From Modestobacter italicus (GTDB lineage: Bacteria > Actinomycetota > Actinomycetes > Mycobacteriales > Geodermatophilaceae), in assembly GCF_000306785.1 (NCBI RefSeq), contig NC_017955.1, positions 2,170,001 through 2,234,000 on the forward strand: 64,000 nucleotides of DNA, read 5' to 3'. Below, one piece after another: positions 1-11,118 of this stretch (positions within the stretch are counted from its first letter, which is position 1; every line of letters begins with the position of its first letter). The notes beneath the pieces are model-generated. The model worked only from the letters and a program-made list of their open reading frames with translations. It searched no databases and was not told the DNA's origin. The translations under genes were made by a program, and so were the position numbers.

Positions 1-765
1 GCCGGACGGTACCACCCGCAGCGGCGCGCCGCCGTCGGTGAGCAGCACCACGGCCGGCCCCCGCTCGGCCCAGCGGCGGGCCGCGTCGTCGAGGTCGGTG
101 GTCCCCGGCTCCAGCCAGGCGAGGTCCTCGGAGCTGACCTTCACCACGTCGGCGGCGGCGACCAGCCGGTCGAGCCGAGCGCGGACGTCGGCGGCGGTGT
201 TGCCGAACCCCTCGGCCAGCATCGGCCGGATGTTGGGGTCGACGCTGACCAGCGCGTCGCCGCCGGCCCTCAGCCGCTCGACCAGCGCCGCGATCGGCTC
301 GCAGCCCGGCGCCGTCCAGCTGGAGATCGACCCGACGTGCACCGCCCGGGAGTCCGGTGACCAGCCGGCCGCGAGCTCGGCGTCGGTCCACTGCCAGTCG
401 GCCGCGCCGAGGACGTGGAACCCGTAGTCGGCGGAGCCGTCCGCGGCCAGCCCGACGACGGCCAGGCTGACCGGGTCGCCGGAGTCCACCGCGCCGGAGA
501 GGTCGACCCCGGACAGCTCGGCGTGCCGGCGCAGGTTGCCCGCCAGCGGCCCGCGACCGAACCGCGCCATCAGCCGCACCGGCTGACCGAGCCGGCCGGC
601 CGCCACCGCGACGTTGAGCGCGTTGCCGCCGGGCCGGGCGACGTACCGCGGGGCGGTGCCCTCCGGCCCCGCGTCGGCCGACCGGTCGGGGATGAGGTCG
701 ACGACCAGCTCGCCCAGCACGGTGAGGACGGCGGGAGCGCTGCGGTGCGACGTCGGGGAGACCAC
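1..765 (-). CDS. PfkB-family carbohydrate kinase (fructokinase-like), C-terminus cut off by window edge
   Basis: About 255 codons of a ribokinase-fold sugar kinase read off the left edge of the window. The N-terminus shows the first strand LGELVVDLIPD (about residues 18-27) and the PfkB sugar-binding signature GGNALNVA near residues 46-53. A VSVDPN strand and a KVSSEDL segment follow further in. The C-terminal GAGD catalytic loop lies outside the window, so specificity cannot be judged; fructose or a related sugar is usual for this subfamily. The GTG start at 765 gives a normal N-terminal length, with an internal GTG 15 codons later as alternative. It is divergent from the NmrA-like gene at 823. 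Confidence 0.85.
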   Translation of the reverse strand, partial: MVSPTSHRSAPAVLTVLGELVVDLIPDRSADAGPEGTAPRYVARPGGNALNVAVAAGRLGQPVRLMARFGRGPLAGNLRRHAELSGVDLSGAVDSGDPVSLAVVGLAADGSADYGFHVLGAADWQWTDAELAAGWSPDSRAVHVGSISSWTAPGCEPIAALVERLRAGGDALVSVDPNIRPMLAEGFGNTAADVRARLDRLVAAADVVKVSSEDLAWLEPGTTDLDDAARRWAERGPAVVLLTDGGAPLRVVPSG

Positions 766-822
766 ACCGGGAGCCTGCCAGGAACACAACCGGCGCGACG
801 CGCCATGGGCGAGGATCGGTGC

Positions 823-1677
823 ATGACCTCCGCGCCCCCTGCCCTCGCCGTCACCGGGTCGACCGGGCGGCTCGGGGGCCGGATCGCCCGTCGGCTCGCC
901 GCGGCCGGTGTCCCGCAGCGCCTCGTCGTCCGCGATCCGGCCCGGGCGCCGCAGCTGCCCGGCTGCAGCGTCGCGACGGCGTCCTACGACGACGGGCCGG
1001 CGGTGCGGGCGGCGCTCACCGGGCTGTCGACCGTGCTGATGGTGTCGGCGGCCGAGCACCCCGACCGGCTCGCCCAGCACCGCACCTTCGTCGACGCGGC
1101 AGCCGACGCCGGGGTCGAGCACCTGGTCTACGTCTCCTTCGTCGGCGCCGCGCCGGACGCGACCTTCACGCTGGCCCGCGACCACTGGGCCACCGAGGAG
1201 CACATCCGCAGCCGCGGGCTGCCGGCGACCTTCCTGCGGGACTCGCTCTACGCCGACTTCTTCCCCTTCCTCACCGGCGAGGACGGCGTGATCCGCGGAC
1301 CGGCCGGGGACGGCCGGGTCGCCGCGGTGGCCCAGGACGACGTCGCCGACGTCGCCGTGGCGGTGCTCCGCGACCCGGCCGCGCACGCCGGGGCGACCTA
1401 CGACCTCACCGGCCCGGCGGCGCTCACCCTGGCCGAGGTCGCCGAGACGATCACCGCGGTCAGCGGGCGGCCGGTGAGCTACACCGCGGAGACCCTCGAG
1501 GAGGCCTACGCCTCCCGCGCGGGGTACGGGGAGCCGCGCTGGCAGGTGGACGCCTGGGTCTCCACGTACACCGCCATCGCCGCGGGCGAGATGGCGACGG
1601 TGAGCACCGCCGTCGCCGACCTCACCGGTCACCCCGCCCAGACCCTCGCGGAGGTGCTGAGGACCCCGCCCCGGTGA
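823..1677 (+). CDS. NmrA-like NAD(P)-binding reductase (SDR-type)
   Basis: A 284-residue Rossmann-fold protein of the NmrA/QorB type. The dinucleotide-binding motif TGSTGRLGG sits at residues 11-19, and a central segment 'VEHLVYVSF' follows the pattern of quinone-reductase-like atypical SDRs. The C-terminal half has the 'YDLTGPAALTLAEVAE' substrate-lobe signature. Such proteins are NAD(P)H-dependent quinone reductases or redox-sensing regulators; which applies here cannot be told. The ATG at 823 is preceded by GAGGA. It is followed after about 19 bases by the aminotransferase gene, so the three genes from here may be co-transcribed. Confidence 0.8.
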   Translation: MTSAPPALAVTGSTGRLGGRIARRLAAAGVPQRLVVRDPARAPQLPGCSVATASYDDGPAVRAALTGLSTVLMVSAAEHPDRLAQHRTFVDAAADAGVEHLVYVSFVGAAPDATFTLARDHWATEEHIRSRGLPATFLRDSLYADFFPFLTGEDGVIRGPAGDGRVAAVAQDDVADVAVAVLRDPAAHAGATYDLTGPAALTLAEVAETITAVSGRPVSYTAETLEEAYASRAGYGEPRWQVDAWVSTYTAIAAGEMATVSTAVADLTGHPAQTLAEVLRTPPR

Positions 1678-1696
1678 GCACGGCAGGATGGGCGGC

Positions 1697-2899
1697 GTGA
1701 CCCGCGCGCCGCACCTGGCCAGCCGCCTGCAGGGCTTCGGGACGACGGTCTTCGCCGAGATGAGCGCGCTGGCGGTGGCCACCGGTTCGATCAACCTGGG
1801 CCAGGGCTTCCCCGACCAACCCGGTCCGCCCGAGGTGCTCGACGTCGCCCGCGCGGCGATCGGGACCGCGCACGACCAGTACCCGCCGGGCCCCGGCCAG
1901 CTCGACCTGCGCACCGCCGTCGCCGAGCACCAGCAGCGCTTCCGCGGGCTGACCTACGACCCGGCCGACGAGGTGCTGGTCACCGCCGGGGCGACCGAGG
2001 CGCTGACCGCCGCGCTGCTCGCGCTGCTCGAGCCCGGTGACGAGGTCGTGCTCTTCGAGCCGATGTACGACAGCTACGCCGCCGCGGTCGCCATGGCCGG
2101 CGGCGTGCTCCGCCCGGTGCGGCTCCGCCCGCCGGTGGTCGCCGCCGGCGAGGTGAGCCGCGAGCCCTGGACGTTCGACGAGGCCGACCTGCGCGCGGCG
2201 GTCACCCCGCGGGCCCGGCTGCTGCTGCTCAACACCCCGCACAACCCCACCGGCAAGGTCCTCACCGCCGCCGAGCTCGCGCTGCTGGCCGAGGTCGCGC
2301 AGGACGCCGACCTGCTGGTGCTCACCGACGAGGTCTACGAGCACCTGGTCTTCAGCGGCGCCGAGCACGTCTCGCCGGCCACGCTGCCGGGGATGCGGGA
2401 GCGCACGCTGGTGGTCAGCAGCGGCGGGAAGACGTTCAGCACCACCGGCTGGAAGATCGGCTGGGTCTGCGGCCCGGCGCCGCTGGTCGCCGCCGTCCGC
2501 ACCGCCAAGCAGTTCCTCACCTACGTCAACGGCGGCCCCTTCCAGCCGGCGATCGCGGCCGGGCTGCGGCTGCCCGACGACTACTTCCGGCACGTCGCGC
2601 ACGACCTGGAGCAGCACCGCGACCTGCTGGTCACCGGGCTGGCCGAGGCGGGGCTCCCGGTGGTCAGCCCGCAGGCCACCTACTTCGGGACCGTCGACGT
2701 CCGGCCGGTGCAGCCCGACGGCGACGGGTGGGCGTTCTGCCGGTCGCTGCCCGAGCGGGCGGGGGTGGTCGCCGTCCCGACCGAGGTGTTCTACGCCCCG
2801 GAGCACGCGGCGCTCGGCCGGCACCTGGTGCGGTTCGCGTTCTGCAAGCAGGAAGAGGTCCTCGGCGAGGCCGTGGCCCGGTTGAGGAGGATGCGATGA
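1697..2899 (+). CDS. Class I/II aminotransferase (DapC / glutamine transaminase K-like)
   Basis: A PLP-dependent fold-type I aminotransferase of about 400 residues. It has the subfamily start 'FGTTVFAEMSALA', the 'NTPHNPTGK' strand, the 'TDEVYEHL' PLP-pyridine Asp region and the Schiff-base lysine in 'SSGGKTFSTTGWKIG'. Homologues are annotated as succinyldiaminopimelate transaminase DapC or kynurenine/glutamine transaminase. I chose GTG 1697 because AGGATGG lies 5 bases upstream; an ATG at 1688 would have the Shine-Dalgarno sequence directly against it. The stop codon overlaps the next start (ATGCGATGA). Tight coupling to an omega-amidase favours a glutamine or methionine-salvage transaminase over a lysine-pathway enzyme; this is inference. 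Confidence 0.85.
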   Translation: MTRAPHLASRLQGFGTTVFAEMSALAVATGSINLGQGFPDQPGPPEVLDVARAAIGTAHDQYPPGPGQLDLRTAVAEHQQRFRGLTYDPADEVLVTAGATEALTAALLALLEPGDEVVLFEPMYDSYAAAVAMAGGVLRPVRLRPPVVAAGEVSREPWTFDEADLRAAVTPRARLLLLNTPHNPTGKVLTAAELALLAEVAQDADLLVLTDEVYEHLVFSGAEHVSPATLPGMRERTLVVSSGGKTFSTTGWKIGWVCGPAPLVAAVRTAKQFLTYVNGGPFQPAIAAGLRLPDDYFRHVAHDLEQHRDLLVTGLAEAGLPVVSPQATYFGTVDVRPVQPDGDGWAFCRSLPERAGVVAVPTEVFYAPEHAALGRHLVRFAFCKQEEVLGEAVARLRRMR

Positions 2900-3651
2900 G
2901 GATCGCCGCGGTCCAGCACGACATCGTCTGGGAGGACCGGGACGCCAACTTCGACCGGCTCGCCCCCCAGGTGGCCCGGGCGGTGGGCGCCGGCGCGGAG
3001 CTGGTGCTGCTCACCGAGACCTTCTCCACCGGGTTCTCGATGACCCCGGGCATCGGCGAGCCCGAGGGCGGACCGTCGTCGCAGTTCCTCGCCGCCCAGG
3101 CGGAGGAGCACGGGGTGTGGGTCGCCGGCACCTGCCCGGAGATCGACACCGACGGCGAGCTGCCCTACAACTCCTTCGTCCTCGCCGGGCCCGACGGCAC
3201 CGCCCACCGCTACCGCAAGCTGCACCCCTTCGCCTCGGAGCGGGACCGCTTCCGCTCCGGTGAGGGGCCGGTGACGGTGCAGGTCGGCGATCTGCGGGTC
3301 ACCCCGTTCATCTGCTACGACCTGCGCTTCGCCGACGTGTTCTGGCAGGCCGGCCCGGGCACCGACGTCTTCCTGGTGCCGGCGAACTGGCCCAGCGCGC
3401 GCCGGCACCACTGGACGACGCTGCTGCAGGCCCGGGCCATCGAGAACCAGGCGTACGTGGTCGGCGGCAACCGGGTGGGCACCGCCGGCGACGGCACCGA
3501 GCACGCCGGCGACAGCCGGATCGTCAGCCCGATGGGCGAGCTGCTGGCCACCGCCTCGGGCGTGGAGACGATCGTGCTGGCCGACGTCGACCCCGCCGAG
3601 GTGGCCGCCACCCGCGACCGGTTCCGCTTCTTGGCGGACCGGCGCAGCTGA
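2896..3651 (+). CDS. Nitrilase-superfamily omega-amidase
   Basis: A 251-residue carbon-nitrogen hydrolase with the full catalytic triad: Glu41 (LLTETFSTGF), Lys108 (YRKLHPF) and Cys140 (FICYDLRF). The length and the 'YDLRFADVFW' and 'NWPSARRHHW' blocks match the omega-amidase/YafV branch (NIT2-like), which hydrolyses alpha-ketoglutaramate or alpha-ketosuccinamate to the dicarboxylic keto acid plus ammonia. The ATG overlaps the aminotransferase stop, so the two are translationally coupled. A transaminase that produces these ketoamides plus this amidase makes the deamidation drive transamination irreversibly. The gene runs convergently into a small minus-strand ORF directly at its stop. Confidence 0.85.
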   Translation: MRIAAVQHDIVWEDRDANFDRLAPQVARAVGAGAELVLLTETFSTGFSMTPGIGEPEGGPSSQFLAAQAEEHGVWVAGTCPEIDTDGELPYNSFVLAGPDGTAHRYRKLHPFASERDRFRSGEGPVTVQVGDLRVTPFICYDLRFADVFWQAGPGTDVFLVPANWPSARRHHWTTLLQARAIENQAYVVGGNRVGTAGDGTEHAGDSRIVSPMGELLATASGVETIVLADVDPAEVAATRDRFRFLADRRS

Positions 3652-3816
3652 TCAGCGGTCGGGCAGCACCCGGCCGCGCAGCCGGCCGCCGCTCCAGCGC
3701 AGCGGCGGTTCACCCAGCGCGGCCCGGGCCCCGCGGCCGGAGGTGCCGAAGCTGGTCAGGTAGTGGTCCCAGAGCTGCTCCTGCGTCCGGAGCAGCCGGG
3801 CGAGCCGGTCGGTCAT
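3652..3816 (-). CDS. Small hypothetical protein (54 aa)
   Basis: A 54-residue basic protein filling the gap between the omega-amidase and hpd. It begins at ATG 3816 (MTDRLARLLRTQEQLWDHYL) with an N-terminal amphipathic helix and ends in an Arg-rich tail. I do not recognise a family. The ribosome site is weak. The composition looks protein-like rather than antisense noise, with Trp, Tyr and Phe spread through the N-terminal helix. Its stop overlaps the TGATCA shared with the convergent omega-amidase stop. It could be spurious. Confidence 0.4.
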   Translation of the reverse strand: MTDRLARLLRTQEQLWDHYLTSFGTSGRGARAALGEPPLRWSGGRLRGRVLPDR

Positions 3817-3909
3817 GCACCGAGCCTGGCCGTCCGGCCGCCCGGCGTCCATGGCCGGAGCGGCGTCCTCCGCGTCTTCCTGCCAGCCGGGTCAGCGGGC
3901 AGCCAGCCG

Positions 3910-6698
<2,789 letters not shown>

Positions 6699-6705
6699 CC
6701 CGAGG

Positions 6706-7440
6706 GTGACGGTCGCGGTCGGGACCTCCGGCTGGAGCTACGACCACTGGGACGGCGTGCTCTACCCCCCGGGCACGCCGCCCCGGGACCGGCTGGCGCA
6801 CTACGTGCGGCGCTTCGACACCGTCGAGCTCAACGCCAGCTTCTACCGCTGGCCGCGGACGGCGGCGTTCGCGAGCTGGCGGCGCCGGCTGCCCCCGGGC
6901 TTCGGCCTGTCGGTCAAGGCGCCGCGGGGGCTGACCCATGCCAAGCGGCTGTACGCCCCGGAGGTCTGGGTCGACCGGCTGGTCGCCTGCTGGCACGAGC
7001 TCGGCGACCGGCGCGCCGTGCTGCTGGTCCAGCTGCACCCCGCGCACGCCCGGGACGACGCCCGGCTGGACTGGTTCCTCGGCCTGCTGCCCGGCTGGAT
7101 GCGGGTGGCGGTGGAGTTCCGGCACCCCAGCTGGCACGCCGAGGCGGTGTACGCCCTGCTCGAGCGGCACGGCGCCGCCTACACCGTGATGAGCGGCGCC
7201 GGCCTGCCGTGCGTGCTGCGGGCCACGGCCCCCTTCGTCTACGTGCGGCTGCACGGCCCGGACCGCGACCACCTCTACGCCGGCTCCTACCCGACCGACG
7301 ACCTGCGCTGGTGGGCCGACCGGGTCCGCGAGTGGTCGGCGTCCGGCCGGGACGTGTACGTCTACTTCAACAACGACGGCTACGGCCACGCCGTCCGCAA
7401 CGCCGACGAGCTCCGCGCCCTGCTGTCGTCCCAGGCATAG
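6706..7440 (+). CDS. DUF72 family protein
   Basis: A 244-residue DUF72 (YecE-like) protein of TIM-barrel fold and unknown biochemical role. Diagnostic blocks are the start '[19 protein letters not shown]', '[18 protein letters not shown]', '[17 protein letters not shown]', '[11 protein letters not shown]' and '[16 protein letters not shown]'. The GTG at 6706 lies 7 bases after the stop of the cold-shock region, and the same frame is open upstream, so the start rests on homology. Its TAG stop sits inside a 14-base inverted repeat shared with hutI. Confidence 0.88.
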   Translation: MTVAVGTSGWSYDHWDGVLYPPGTPPRDRLAHYVRRFDTVELNASFYRWPRTAAFASWRRRLPPGFGLSVKAPRGLTHAKRLYAPEVWVDRLVACWHELGDRRAVLLVQLHPAHARDDARLDWFLGLLPGWMRVAVEFRHPSWHAEAVYALLERHGAAYTVMSGAGLPCVLRATAPFVYVRLHGPDRDHLYAGSYPTDDLRWWADRVREWSASGRDVYVYFNNDGYGHAVRNADELRALLSSQA

Positions 7441-7495
7441 GAACCAATACACCCGGTCGGGAGGCCGGAACCGGGGGTGAAGGTTCCTATGCCTG
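7432..7495. terminator. Bidirectional hairpin between convergent DUF72 and hutI genes
   Basis: The outer arms CAGGCATAGGAACC (7432-7445) and GGTTCCTATGCCTG (7482-7495) are a perfect 14-bp inverted repeat. An inner stem pairs CACCCGGT (7450-7457) with ACC/GGGTG (7470-7479) around a GG bulge. Both TAG stop codons (DUF72 at 7438-7440; hutI at 7489-7487) lie inside the arms. There is no T-tract on either side, as is common in actinobacteria. It is probably a shared bidirectional terminator. Confidence 0.7.
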
Positions 7496-8647
7496 TGGCA
7501 GCTCCAGAGTGCGCGCCAGCGGGACGCCGGGGCGGTAGGCCAGGTGCAGCCAGGACGGCGCGTCGACGACGGCGAGGTCGGCCCGGGCGCCGACGCCCAG
7601 GTGCCCGACGTCGGTCCGCCGCAGGGCCGCCGCACCGCCCGCGGTCGCCGACCACAGCGCCTCGGCCGGGGTCATCGCCATCTCCCGGACGGCGAGGGCC
7701 AGGCAGAACGCCATCGACGAGGTGTAGCAGCTGCCCGGGTTGCAGTCGGTGGCCAGCGCGACGGTCACCCCGGCGGACAGCAGCCGCCGGGCGTCCGGGT
7801 AGGGCGACCGGGTGGAGAACTCGACGCCGGGCAGCAGCGTGGCCACGGTGCGCCCGCCGGCGAGCCCGTCGACGTCGGCGGCGGTCAAATGCGTGCAGTG
7901 GTCGGCGCTGGCCGCGCCGAGCTCCACCGCCAGCCGCACGCCGGGCCCGGCGGTGAGCTGGTTGGCGTGCACCCGCAGCTCCAGCCCGGCGGCCCGGCCG
8001 GCGGTCAGCACCGCGCGGGCCTCGTCGCCGTCGAAGGCGTGCGGTGACCCGGGCTCGCAGAAGACGTCGACCCACCGGGCGTGCGGCGTGCAGGCGGCGA
8101 GCATCGGGCCGGTGACCAGCGCCAGGTAGCCGGCCCGGTCGGCCCCCGGCGGGACGACGTGCGCCCCGAGGAACGTCGTCTCCGGGGTGACCTCCGCGGC
8201 CAGCCGCAGGCTGCGGGCCTCGTCGGCGACGGTGAGCCCGTAGCCGCTCTTGACCTCGACGGTCGTCGTCCCCTGGGCGCGCATCTCCGCGACCAGCGAC
8301 CGCAGCCGGGCCCGCAGCTGGGCGTCGGTCGCCGCCCGGGTCGCCGCGACGGTGGAGGCGATGCCGCCGCCGTCGTACCGGGCGCCGGTCATCCGCGCCG
8401 AGAACTCCGCGGCCCGGTCGCCGGCGAAGACAAGGTGCGCGTGGCTGTCGACGAACCCGGGCACCACCGCGCGGCCGGCCAGGTCGACCCGCCGGTCGGC
8501 GTCCGGTGCGGCCACGGCCGGCCCCACCCAGGCGACGGCGCCGTCGGCGACGACGAGCGCCGCGTCGGTCAGCGTGCCCAGCGGCCCGGGCCCGAGCGCC
8601 GGGTCGTTGGTGACCAGCTCGCCGATCCCGGTGACCACTGTGCTCAC
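7487..8647 (-). CDS. hutI: Imidazolonepropionase
   Basis: A 386-residue amidohydrolase that opens imidazolone-5-propionate to N-formimino-L-glutamate, the third step of histidine degradation. Metal ligands are seen in '[12 protein letters not shown]' (His69, His71), 'RVHANQL', 'ADHCTHL' and 'ATDCNPGS'; the 'KSGYGLT' substrate loop is conserved. It is the last gene of the hut operon. Its GTG start overlaps the hutF stop (GTGA), so it is translationally coupled. It ends in the inverted repeat shared with DUF72. Confidence 0.95.
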   Translation of the reverse strand: MSTVVTGIGELVTNDPALGPGPLGTLTDAALVVADGAVAWVGPAVAAPDADRRVDLAGRAVVPGFVDSHAHLVFAGDRAAEFSARMTGARYDGGGIASTVAATRAATDAQLRARLRSLVAEMRAQGTTTVEVKSGYGLTVADEARSLRLAAEVTPETTFLGAHVVPPGADRAGYLALVTGPMLAACTPHARWVDVFCEPGSPHAFDGDEARAVLTAGRAAGLELRVHANQLTAGPGVRLAVELGAASADHCTHLTAADVDGLAGGRTVATLLPGVEFSTRSPYPDARRLLSAGVTVALATDCNPGSCYTSSMAFCLALAVREMAMTPAEALWSATAGGAAALRRTDVGHLGVGARADLAVVDAPSWLHLAYRPGVPLARTLELPQA

Positions 8648-9945
8648 CGCAACGCCCCGATCGCCGCGGCCAGCAGCGCGCCGACGTCGCCGAGCACGTG
8701 CCGGCCCTCGGCGACCACGACCCGGCCGCCGACGACGACGGTGGTCACGTCCGCGGCGGCGGCGACCAGCGGCAGCTCGCCCGGCGCGCAGCCGGCGGTG
8801 CGCACCGAGTCCCGCCGGACGGCGACCAGGTCGGCCCGCTGCCCGACGGCGATCCGCCCGGCGTCCGGCCAGCCCAGCGCCCGGTGACCGGCCGAGGTCA
8901 GCGCGGTGACCAGCGCCGCGGGCGGGAAGCAGCCGCGCTCACCGCCGGCCAGCCGCTGCCCGGCCTCCAGCGCCTGCGCCTCCCCGAGCAGGTCGCCGCG
9001 GACGTGCTGGTCGCTGCCCAGGCACAGCGGCACCCCGGCGTCGGCCAGCCGGCGGAACGGGCCGATCCCGTCGGCCAGGTCGGCCTCCGTGCTCGGGCAG
9101 GCGCAGACCCCGGTGCCCGTGGCGGCCAGCGTGGCGACGTCGTCGTCGGTGAGGTGGACGGCGTGCACGGCGATGGTGTCCGGGCCCAGCACGCCGTGCT
9201 CGGCGAGCAGCGCGGTCGGCGTCCGGCTGGTCGCGGCCAGCACGGCCTCGTTCTCCGCGGGCTGCTCGGACAGGTGCACGTGCAGCGGCCGGCCCTGCGC
9301 GGCGGCGGCCACGGTGGCCAGCTGGTCGGCCGGGACGGCGCGGGCCGAGTGCACCGCCGCGCCGATCCGCAGCCCCTCGCGCGCCGGCAGGGCGGCCACC
9401 CGGGCGGCCCAGGCGTCGGCGTCCCCGTCGGAGAAGCGCTGCTGCACGCCCTGCAGTGGGGCGCCGTCCGGGCCGCCGGCGAGGTAGCAGGTGTCGAGCA
9501 GGGTGAGCCGCACCCCGGCGTCGGCCGCGGCCTGGACCAGCGCCTCGCTCATCGCGTTCGGGTCGGCGTAGCGCCCGCCGCCGGCCGGGTGGTGCAGGTA
9601 GGAGAACTCCCCGACGCAGGTCACCCCGGCCAGCGCCAGCTCGGCGTAGGTGGCCCGGGCCAGCGCCAGGTACGAGTCCGGGTCCAGCCGGGCGGCGACG
9701 GCGTACATCTGCTCCCGCCAGGTCCAGAAGCTGCCGCCCTCCCCGCCGGTGCGCCCGCGCAGCGCGCGGTGGAAGGCGTGCGAGTGCGCGTCGGCGAGAC
9801 CGGGGAGCACCAGCCCGCCGAGCCGCTCGTCCCCGGGCCGGGCGGCGGCGACCTCGACCGAGGTGATGACGCCCCCGGCCGTCGTCACCCGCACGCCGTC
9901 GGTCGGTGCGTCGAGCCACGCGGACGCGCACCAGAAGCTGCTCAC
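8644..9945 (-). CDS. hutF: Formimidoylglutamate deiminase
   Basis: A 433-residue amidohydrolase converting N-formimino-L-glutamate to N-formyl-L-glutamate and ammonia. It has '[18 protein letters not shown]' with the metal His pair, '[12 protein letters not shown]' with the third His, '[10 protein letters not shown]', 'CPSTEADL' and 'LGSDQHV' with the catalytic Asp, all typical of HutF. Its presence means the five-step hut branch that releases formate. The GTG at 9945 overlaps the stop of the upstream M20 gene and the stop overlaps hutI. The upstream M20 frame is accidentally open into this gene because of a frameshift; the two are not a real fusion. Confidence 0.93.
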   Translation of the reverse strand: MSSFWCASAWLDAPTDGVRVTTAGGVITSVEVAAARPGDERLGGLVLPGLADAHSHAFHRALRGRTGGEGGSFWTWREQMYAVAARLDPDSYLALARATYAELALAGVTCVGEFSYLHHPAGGGRYADPNAMSEALVQAAADAGVRLTLLDTCYLAGGPDGAPLQGVQQRFSDGDADAWAARVAALPAREGLRIGAAVHSARAVPADQLATVAAAAQGRPLHVHLSEQPAENEAVLAATSRTPTALLAEHGVLGPDTIAVHAVHLTDDDVATLAATGTGVCACPSTEADLADGIGPFRRLADAGVPLCLGSDQHVRGDLLGEAQALEAGQRLAGGERGCFPPAALVTALTSAGHRALGWPDAGRIAVGQRADLVAVRRDSVRTAGCAPGELPLVAAAADVTTVVVGGRVVVAEGRHVLGDVGALLAAAIGALR

Positions 9946-11118
9946 GCCAGCTCCTGCACCACGCGCGCCAGCGCGGCGACCCCGGCCAGGCAGTCGGCCT
10001 CCTCGGCGTGTTCGGCGGGGGAGTGCGAGACCCCGGTCGGGTTGCGGACGAACAGCATCGCGGTCGGCACCCCGGCGGCGGCGAGGATGCCGGCGTCGTG
10101 GCCGGCGCCGGTCGGCAGCACCGGCGCCGGGACGCCGTCCGTGCCGAGCGCGCCGGCCAGCCGGTCCCGCAGCCCGGCGTCGAAGACGGTCGGCCCGGTC
10201 CAGGACTCCTCGACGGGGTGACCCGGCGGCGGCCCCGACCTCGGCGACCACGGCCCGCACGTCGGCCTCGTCGCCGCGGGCGTCCAGCCAGGCGGTCACC
10301 GACGAGGGGATCGCGTTGACCCCGTTGGGGGCGACGGCGAGCTTGCCGATGGTGGCCACCGTGCCGGCCCGCTCGGCCGCCGCCCGCGCCTCCTGCACGG
10401 CGGCGGCCAGGGCGAGCATCGGGTCGTCGCGGTCGGCCATCCGGGTGGTGCCGGCGTGGTCGGCCCGGCCCCGCAGGTCCAGCCGCCAGCGGCCGTGCGA
10501 CCAGATCGACGAGGCCACCCCGACCGCCGCGCCGGTGTCCACCAGCGCCCGGCCCTGCTCGACGTGCAGCTCGACGAAGGTGCCGATCCGGGCGATCGTC
10601 TCGTCGTCCCGGCCGACGGCGTCGACGTCCAGCGAGCCGCGCATCGCCTCGCCCATCGACGTGCCGTCGGCGTCGGTCAGCGCGCGGGCCCGGTCGGCGT
10701 CCAGCGCCCCGGTGAGCAGCTTGGACCCCGCACACGCGACGCCGAAGCGGGCGCCCTCCTCGTCGCCGAAGCACGCGATGCCCAGCGGGCGCGCCGGGGC
10801 CTGACCAGCAGCGCGCAGCAGGTCCAGCGCCGCGAAGGCGGACACCACCCCGAGCGGGCCGTCGAACGCGCCGCCGTCCGGCACCGAGTCCAGGTGGCTG
10901 CCGAGCACCAGCCCGGGCCCGTGCGCGTCCGGGTCCGCCGTCCAGGCCCACAGGTTCCCGGCCCGGTCGCCGACGACGTCCATCCCGCGGGCCGCAGCCT
11001 GCCCGGTGAACCATTCCCGCAGGACGGCGTCGGTGCCGGTCCACGCGAACCGCCGGTACCCGCCGGTGGACGCGCGCCCCACCTCGGCCAGCTCCGCCCA
11101 CATCCCGGTGAAGGTCAC
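9942..11118 (-). pseudogene. M20 amidohydrolase of the allantoate amidohydrolase / N-carbamoyl amino acid hydrolase type, frameshifted; candidate N-formylglutamate hydrolase
   Basis: A zinc M20/AllC-type hydrolase between hutU and hutF. The N-terminal three quarters (from GTG 11118, overlapping the hutU stop) show the metal motifs 'GSHLDSVPDGGAFDGPLG' and 'FGDEEGARFG', and the dimerisation block 'DHAGTTRM'. Near 10215-10235 the frame breaks. The remainder (HPVEESWTGPTVFDAGL, then GAGHDAG and a HSPAEHAEEA-type end) continues one base over to TGA at 9942. The total length is 3n+1, consistent with one extra base. No classical HutG is in the operon, so this enzyme probably removes the formyl group made available by HutF. 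The break may be a sequence error. Confidence 0.75.

Noticed and set aside
8644..11118. A single 824-residue M20-HutF fusion enzyme
   Set aside because: The middle of the frame is low-complexity Arg/Gly noise, the proper M20 C-terminus is found one base over, and hutF has its own GTG overlapping the M20 stop.
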